From positions 1 through 8,487 of the forward strand of contig CAMYJJ010000128.1 of the NCBI GenBank assembly GCA_947258735.1: a DNA stretch of 8,487 nt, in the 5' to 3' direction. A program made the position numbers and the translations under genes. This document shows positions 5,545-8,487 of this stretch, one piece after another. The stretch's first letter is position 1, and each line of letters opens with the position of its first letter. The notes below the pieces were generated by a model, which was given only the letters and a program-made list of their open reading frames with translations, ran no database searches and was not told where the DNA came from. This stretch comes from Thermodesulfovibrionia bacterium (GTDB lineage Bacteria; Nitrospirota; Thermodesulfovibrionia; UBA6902).

Positions 5545-8487
5545 GATGGAACAGAAACGCTTGGTCCGCCGAGTATCCCGATTACGTCCGGAACAGACAT
5601 CGTAGCCGCAGGTGTCGGTTTGCACGAGTTGGAGTCCGGGACGATCAATATCGAGGTACCAGAAGGCGCTGTTGTCAAACAGGTCCTGTTATACTGGCAG
5701 GGTTGGGATGTAGAACAAACAGAAAATCCCGGAGATAACACAGCTGTCATCGAAGGCACAGAAGTAACGGGCATACCACTGAGTGATCCAATAGTCGTCG
5801 GAGCACCGGACGTTGTGCGAGCCTATCGGGCAGACATAACCTCTCTTGGGCTGGTAATGTCTGGACAGAATAGTCTAACTGTGGGCGGCCTGGACTTCGC
5901 AACCAGAAGTGATGGGGCTGGCATTCTGGTAATTTTTGACGAGGGTACCCGTACTGCCAACATTGATATCAGGGACGGAGTCGACTTTGCATTTGCTAGA
6001 TTTTCTCCACCTCAGGATTCTACAGTCCCTCAGACATTTACATTTGACTCTTCCAGCGCTGAACGCTCAGCCACGCTATCCATGTTCTTTGGCAGTGTTA
6101 GTGGAACTGGTTCTGGCGGAAAATTTCGGCCCACCTCCGTCATTTTTGAAACAGGAGGAACAACCTATGTATTCGATAATTTATTGAATAGCAATGATGG
6201 AGACGAATGGGATACCGTGAGCCTTGATCTAACAGAATTGGGAGTCATTATCCCTGCTGGTGCAACAAGTATTACCTATCAGGTACTGTCAGTGGATAAT
6301 GATCCGCCTTTCGAAGGGCCAAATGGAGAAGAAGAAGGTAATGCTGCGTCATATACCTGGATAACAGCCGGCCTATCCATTCTGGATCCCTTCTGTGGAG
6401 ATTTCATTATAAATATTGAAGGTGAAGAATGTGATGACGGAAATAATGTTGATGGCGATGGATGTTCAGCAATATGCAAAATAGAATTTTGTGGAGATAA
6501 CATTATCCAGCCGGGTCTTGGCGAAGAGTGTGATGATGGAAACACAGAGGATGGAGACGGGTGTTCAGCCAATTGCACTGTTGAAGAAGCCTCTATCGGA
6601 GACCGGGTATGGAATGATCTCAATGCCAACGGGGTACAGGATGACGGGGAATCCGGCGTTGAAGGCGTAATCGTAAATCTGCTGGATTGTGAAGACAATA
6701 TCAAAGGGACTGCTACCACAAATGCAAATGGCAATTATTCCTTCGACAACCTTTTGTCTGGGAATTATAACCTGCAATTTTTCCTGCCTGATGGCTTCTT
6801 CTTCAGTCCTCAGGACCAGGGCGCTGATGATGCTGACAGTGATGCAGCTATCATTGATGGCTTGACAGAATGTACAGATCTTGTTCCCGGAGAAAATGAT
6901 ATCACCTGGGATGCCGGTATTTATCAGCCTGTATCCATAGGAGACCGTGTATGGAACGATCTCAATGCCGATGGTATTCAGGATGATGGTGAGCCGGGAG
7001 TTGAAGGTGTAACCGTGCATCTGAGGGACTGCGAAGGAAACAATCTCGCAGAAGCAGTAACCGAAGCCGATGGTTTATATATGTTTGACGGCCTTATCAC
7101 AGGCGAATACAACATACATTTTGTACTGCCTGGCGGCTTTTTATTCAGTCCCCTGAACCAGGGCGATGCTGCTGCTGTTGACAGTGATGCTGATTTTGAA
7201 GGTTCAACTACCTGTACGGAGCTTGAACCCGGTGAAAACGACATCACCTGGGATGCAGGTATCTATCAGCCTGCATCAATAGGCGACCTTGTATGGAGTG
7301 ACCTGAATGCCAACGGTATCCAGGATGATGGAGAACCCGGAGTTGCCGGAGTGACTGTCCATCTCAGGGACTGTGCCGGAAATAATCTCGGTGAGGTGGA
7401 AACGGATGCAGAGGGCATGTATTTATATGACGGCCTCATGCCGGGCGACTATAACATTCATTTTGTCCTTCCTGACGGTTTTTTCTTTAGTCCGCAGGAC
7501 CAGGGTGCTGATGATACTGACAGTGACGCAGATTTTAACGGTTCTACCGAATGCACAACCCTTGAACCCGGAGAAAACGACATTACATGGGACGCAGGTA
7601 TCTATCAGCCCGCATCCATTGGTGACCGGGTATGGAACGACCTTAATGCCGATGGGATCCAGGATGACGGTGAGCCCGGTGTTGCTGGTGTAATTGTTCA
7701 TCTCAGGGACTGTGCCGGAAATAATCTCGGTGAGGTGGAAACGGATGCAGAGGGCATGTATTTATATGACGGCCTCATGCCGGGCAACTACAACATTCAT
7801 TTTGTCCTTCCTGACGGTTTTTTCTTTAGTCCGCAGGACCAGGGTGCTGATAATGCTGACAGTGACGCAGCTTTAAACGGTTCTACCGAATGCACAACAC
7901 TTGAACCTGGAGAAAGCGATATTACATGGGACGCCGGGATAGTGCTCATTGAAGCCGGGATCGATATAGAGAAGTCAACAAACGGAGAGGATGCAGATGA
8001 TCCGACCGGGCCATTGGTACCTGCGGGATCAGATATCATATGGACATATGTGGTAGAGAATACGGGTAACGTAGAGCTGACCAGTGTAACGGTAACGGAT
8101 GATCAGGGAGTGGATGTGAGCTGTCCAAAGGATGTACTGGCAGCAGGAGAGAGCATGGAGTGTACGGCCACGGGAGTAGCAATAGAGGGTCAGTACGCGA
8201 ACATGGGTAAGGTAGAGGGAACGACACCTGGCGATATGGTGATAGATGATGAAGATCCGAGCCATTACTTTGGAGCGAAGCCTGGTATCGACATAGAGAA
8301 GTCAACAAACGGAGAAGATGCAGATGATCCGACCGGGCCATTGGTACCTGCGGGATCAGATATCACATGGACATATGTGGTAGAGAATACGGGTAACGTA
8401 GAGCTGACCAGTGTAACGGTAACGGATGATCAGGGAGTGGATGTGAGCTGTCCAAAGGATGTACTGGCAGCAGGAGAGAGCATGGAG
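5461..8487 (+). CDS. Secreted modular surface protein with Myxo-disulfide, SdrD B-like and DUF11-type repeats (3' end outside window)
   Basis: The frame is open for 1009 codons to the right edge with no stop. Residues 1-28 form a Sec signal peptide: a basic start (MREK), a hydrophobic core and a VLA cleavage site before DG. Residues 29-311 are a Cys-free, beta-rich domain with VLLYWQGW (75-82) and DGAGILVIFDEG (151-162). It somewhat resembles DUF3344-type surface domains, but I do not assign it. Residues 312-375 are two Cys-rich repeats of the DUF4215/Myxo_disulf type (EECDDGN..DGDGCS..C). Residues 378-828 are four SdrD B-like domains, each opening with SIGDxVWxDLNAxG and carrying an acidic, probably calcium-binding loop. 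From 833 on are DUF11-type repeats of 109 residues. Such modules build extended adhesins or matrix proteins outside the cell. The ligand and the anchoring mode are unknown because the C-terminus is missing. The gene is controlled by the upstream GEMM-I-type riboswitch. The N-terminal domains and export are clear; the adhesive role is inference. Confidence 0.93.
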   Translation, partial: MREKLALALFAVITSLLIIGVPTGNVLADGTETLGPPSIPITSGTDIVAAGVGLHELESGTINIEVPEGAVVKQVLLYWQGWDVEQTENPGDNTAVIEGTEVTGIPLSDPIVVGAPDVVRAYRADITSLGLVMSGQNSLTVGGLDFATRSDGAGILVIFDEGTRTANIDIRDGVDFAFARFSPPQDSTVPQTFTFDSSSAERSATLSMFFGSVSGTGSGGKFRPTSVIFETGGTTYVFDNLLNSNDGDEWDTVSLDLTELGVIIPAGATSITYQVLSVDNDPPFEGPNGEEEGNAASYTWITAGLSILDPFCGDFIINIEGEECDDGNNVDGDGCSAICKIEFCGDNIIQPGLGEECDDGNTEDGDGCSANCTVEEASIGDRVWNDLNANGVQDDGESGVEGVIVNLLDCEDNIKGTATTNANGNYSFDNLLSGNYNLQFFLPDGFFFSPQDQGADDADSDAAIIDGLTECTDLVPGENDITWDAGIYQPVSIGDRVWNDLNADGIQDDGEPGVEGVTVHLRDCEGNNLAEAVTEADGLYMFDGLITGEYNIHFVLPGGFLFSPLNQGDAAAVDSDADFEGSTTCTELEPGENDITWDAGIYQPASIGDLVWSDLNANGIQDDGEPGVAGVTVHLRDCAGNNLGEVETDAEGMYLYDGLMPGDYNIHFVLPDGFFFSPQDQGADDTDSDADFNGSTECTTLEPGENDITWDAGIYQPASIGDRVWNDLNADGIQDDGEPGVAGVIVHLRDCAGNNLGEVETDAEGMYLYDGLMPGNYNIHFVLPDGFFFSPQDQGADNADSDAALNGSTECTTLEPGESDITWDAGIVLIEAGIDIEKSTNGEDADDPTGPLVPAGSDIIWTYVVENTGNVELTSVTVTDDQGVDVSCPKDVLAAGESMECTATGVAIEGQYANMGKVEGTTPGDMVIDDEDPSHYFGAKPGIDIEKSTNGEDADDPTGPLVPAGSDITWTYVVENTGNVELTSVTVTDDQGVDVSCPKDVLAAGESME
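6394..6585 (+). repeat. Two DUF4215/Myxo-type Cys-rich repeats in the surface protein
   Basis: Residues 312-343 and 344-375 each read CGD..I.....EECDDGN..DGDGCSA.C, with four Cys per unit: C312, C324, C335 and C339 in the first, and C344, C357, C368 and C372 in the second. This pattern is typical of surface proteins of myxobacteria and some other environmental Gram-negatives. The Cys presumably form disulfides after export, and the DDGN and DGDG acids may bind calcium. The repeats separate the N-terminal domain from the SdrD B-like array. Confidence 0.88.
6592..7944 (+). repeat. Four tandem SdrD B-like domains
   Basis: The units start at residues 378 (base 6592), 492 (6934), 606 (7276) and 719 (7615), with lengths of 114, 114, 113 and about 110 residues. 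Each has the frame SIGDxVWxDLNAxGxQDDGE-G, then a Gly/Asp turn, FxPDGFxFSP or a close variant, and ends in PGEnDITWDAGI. Each also has a Cys pair 60-61 residues apart: 410/471, 524/585, 638/698 and 751/811. Units 3 and 4 are nearly the same DNA: bases 7360-7593 and 7699-7932 match at 224 of 234 positions, including an exact 87-base tract (7360-7446 with 7699-7785). Units 1 and 2 are more diverged, so the array has grown or been homogenised recently at its 3' side. Confidence 0.92.
7957..8487 (+). repeat. DUF11-type tandem repeats, 327-bp unit, second copy cut by window edge
   Basis: The unit GIDIEKSTNGEDADDPTGP begins at residue 833 (base 7957) and again at 942 (base 8284), a period of 327 bases or 109 residues. 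Where the copies overlap in the window (7957-8160 and 8284-8487), 200 of 204 bases are identical. Three changes are silent and one gives I860 versus T969. Each copy has the DUF11-style core TWTYVVENTGNVELTSVTVT and a close Cys pair (C888 and C901 in the first). The match continues to the last base of the window, so more copies may follow. Confidence 0.92.

Noticed and set aside
5442..8341. Several minus-strand frames opposite the surface-protein gene, for example 6279-6734, 6565-7020, 7423-7701 and 8036-8341, and plus-strand frames in other phases such as 7373-7693
   Set aside because: They are shadows of a repeat-rich coding frame with few antisense stops. They recur with the repeat period and show no start-site or protein features.
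1..8487. CRISPR array, tRNA or rRNA gene, insertion sequence or phage attachment site
   Set aside because: No short regularly spaced repeats, no cloverleaf or rRNA-like stretches, no transposase and no element-end repeats were seen. The long repeats in the window are in-frame protein domains.

Overview
The window looks like a chromosomal segment of a low-to-mid GC, Gram-negative environmental bacterium. The evidence is a large exported protein with Myxo-type disulfide repeats, SdrD B-like domains and DUF11-type repeats, a Geobacter-style GEMM-I riboswitch in front of it, an orphan B12-binding radical SAM enzyme, and loose spacing with AT-rich gaps. A deltaproteobacterial/Desulfobacterota, Nitrospirota or Planctomycetota (for example Brocadiales) source would fit. 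The sequence alone does not decide between them.

Left edge (1-185): the last 40 codons of an unidentified plus-strand gene, closed by a strong intrinsic terminator. Left-centre (382-4613): three minus-strand genes separated by 231 and 302 bp, so probably separate transcription units. In transcription order they encode a YihY/BrkB-family inner-membrane protein with an extra C-terminal domain, a cobalamin-binding-type radical SAM enzyme with its own good sigma70-like promoter, and a polyprenyl-phosphate-type GT2 glycosyltransferase with two C-terminal membrane helices. The glycosyltransferase suggests cell-envelope glycan work. No common pathway for the three can be shown.

Centre (4614-5460): about 850 bp without a gene. 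Its first 520 bp are AT-rich and otherwise featureless. It then carries a plus-strand control unit: a weak promoter, a GEMM-I-type cyclic-dinucleotide aptamer (about 5168-5250), and a 16-bp-stem terminator (5233-5276) whose 5' arm is the 3' strand of the aptamer. The two folds exclude each other, so a transcriptional ON switch is predicted. A 184-nt leader with a strong ribosome binding site (GGGAGG) follows.

Right (5461-8487, running off the edge): one open frame of at least 1009 codons, with no stop. It encodes a secreted modular surface protein: signal peptide, beta-rich N-terminal domain, two Cys-rich Myxo/DUF4215 repeats, four SdrD B-like domains of 113-114 residues each with a conserved Cys pair, and at least 1.6 copies of a 109-residue DUF11-type repeat that are almost identical at DNA level. 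The riboswitch and this gene together read as a second-messenger-controlled adhesin or matrix protein. This is the most interesting system in the window.
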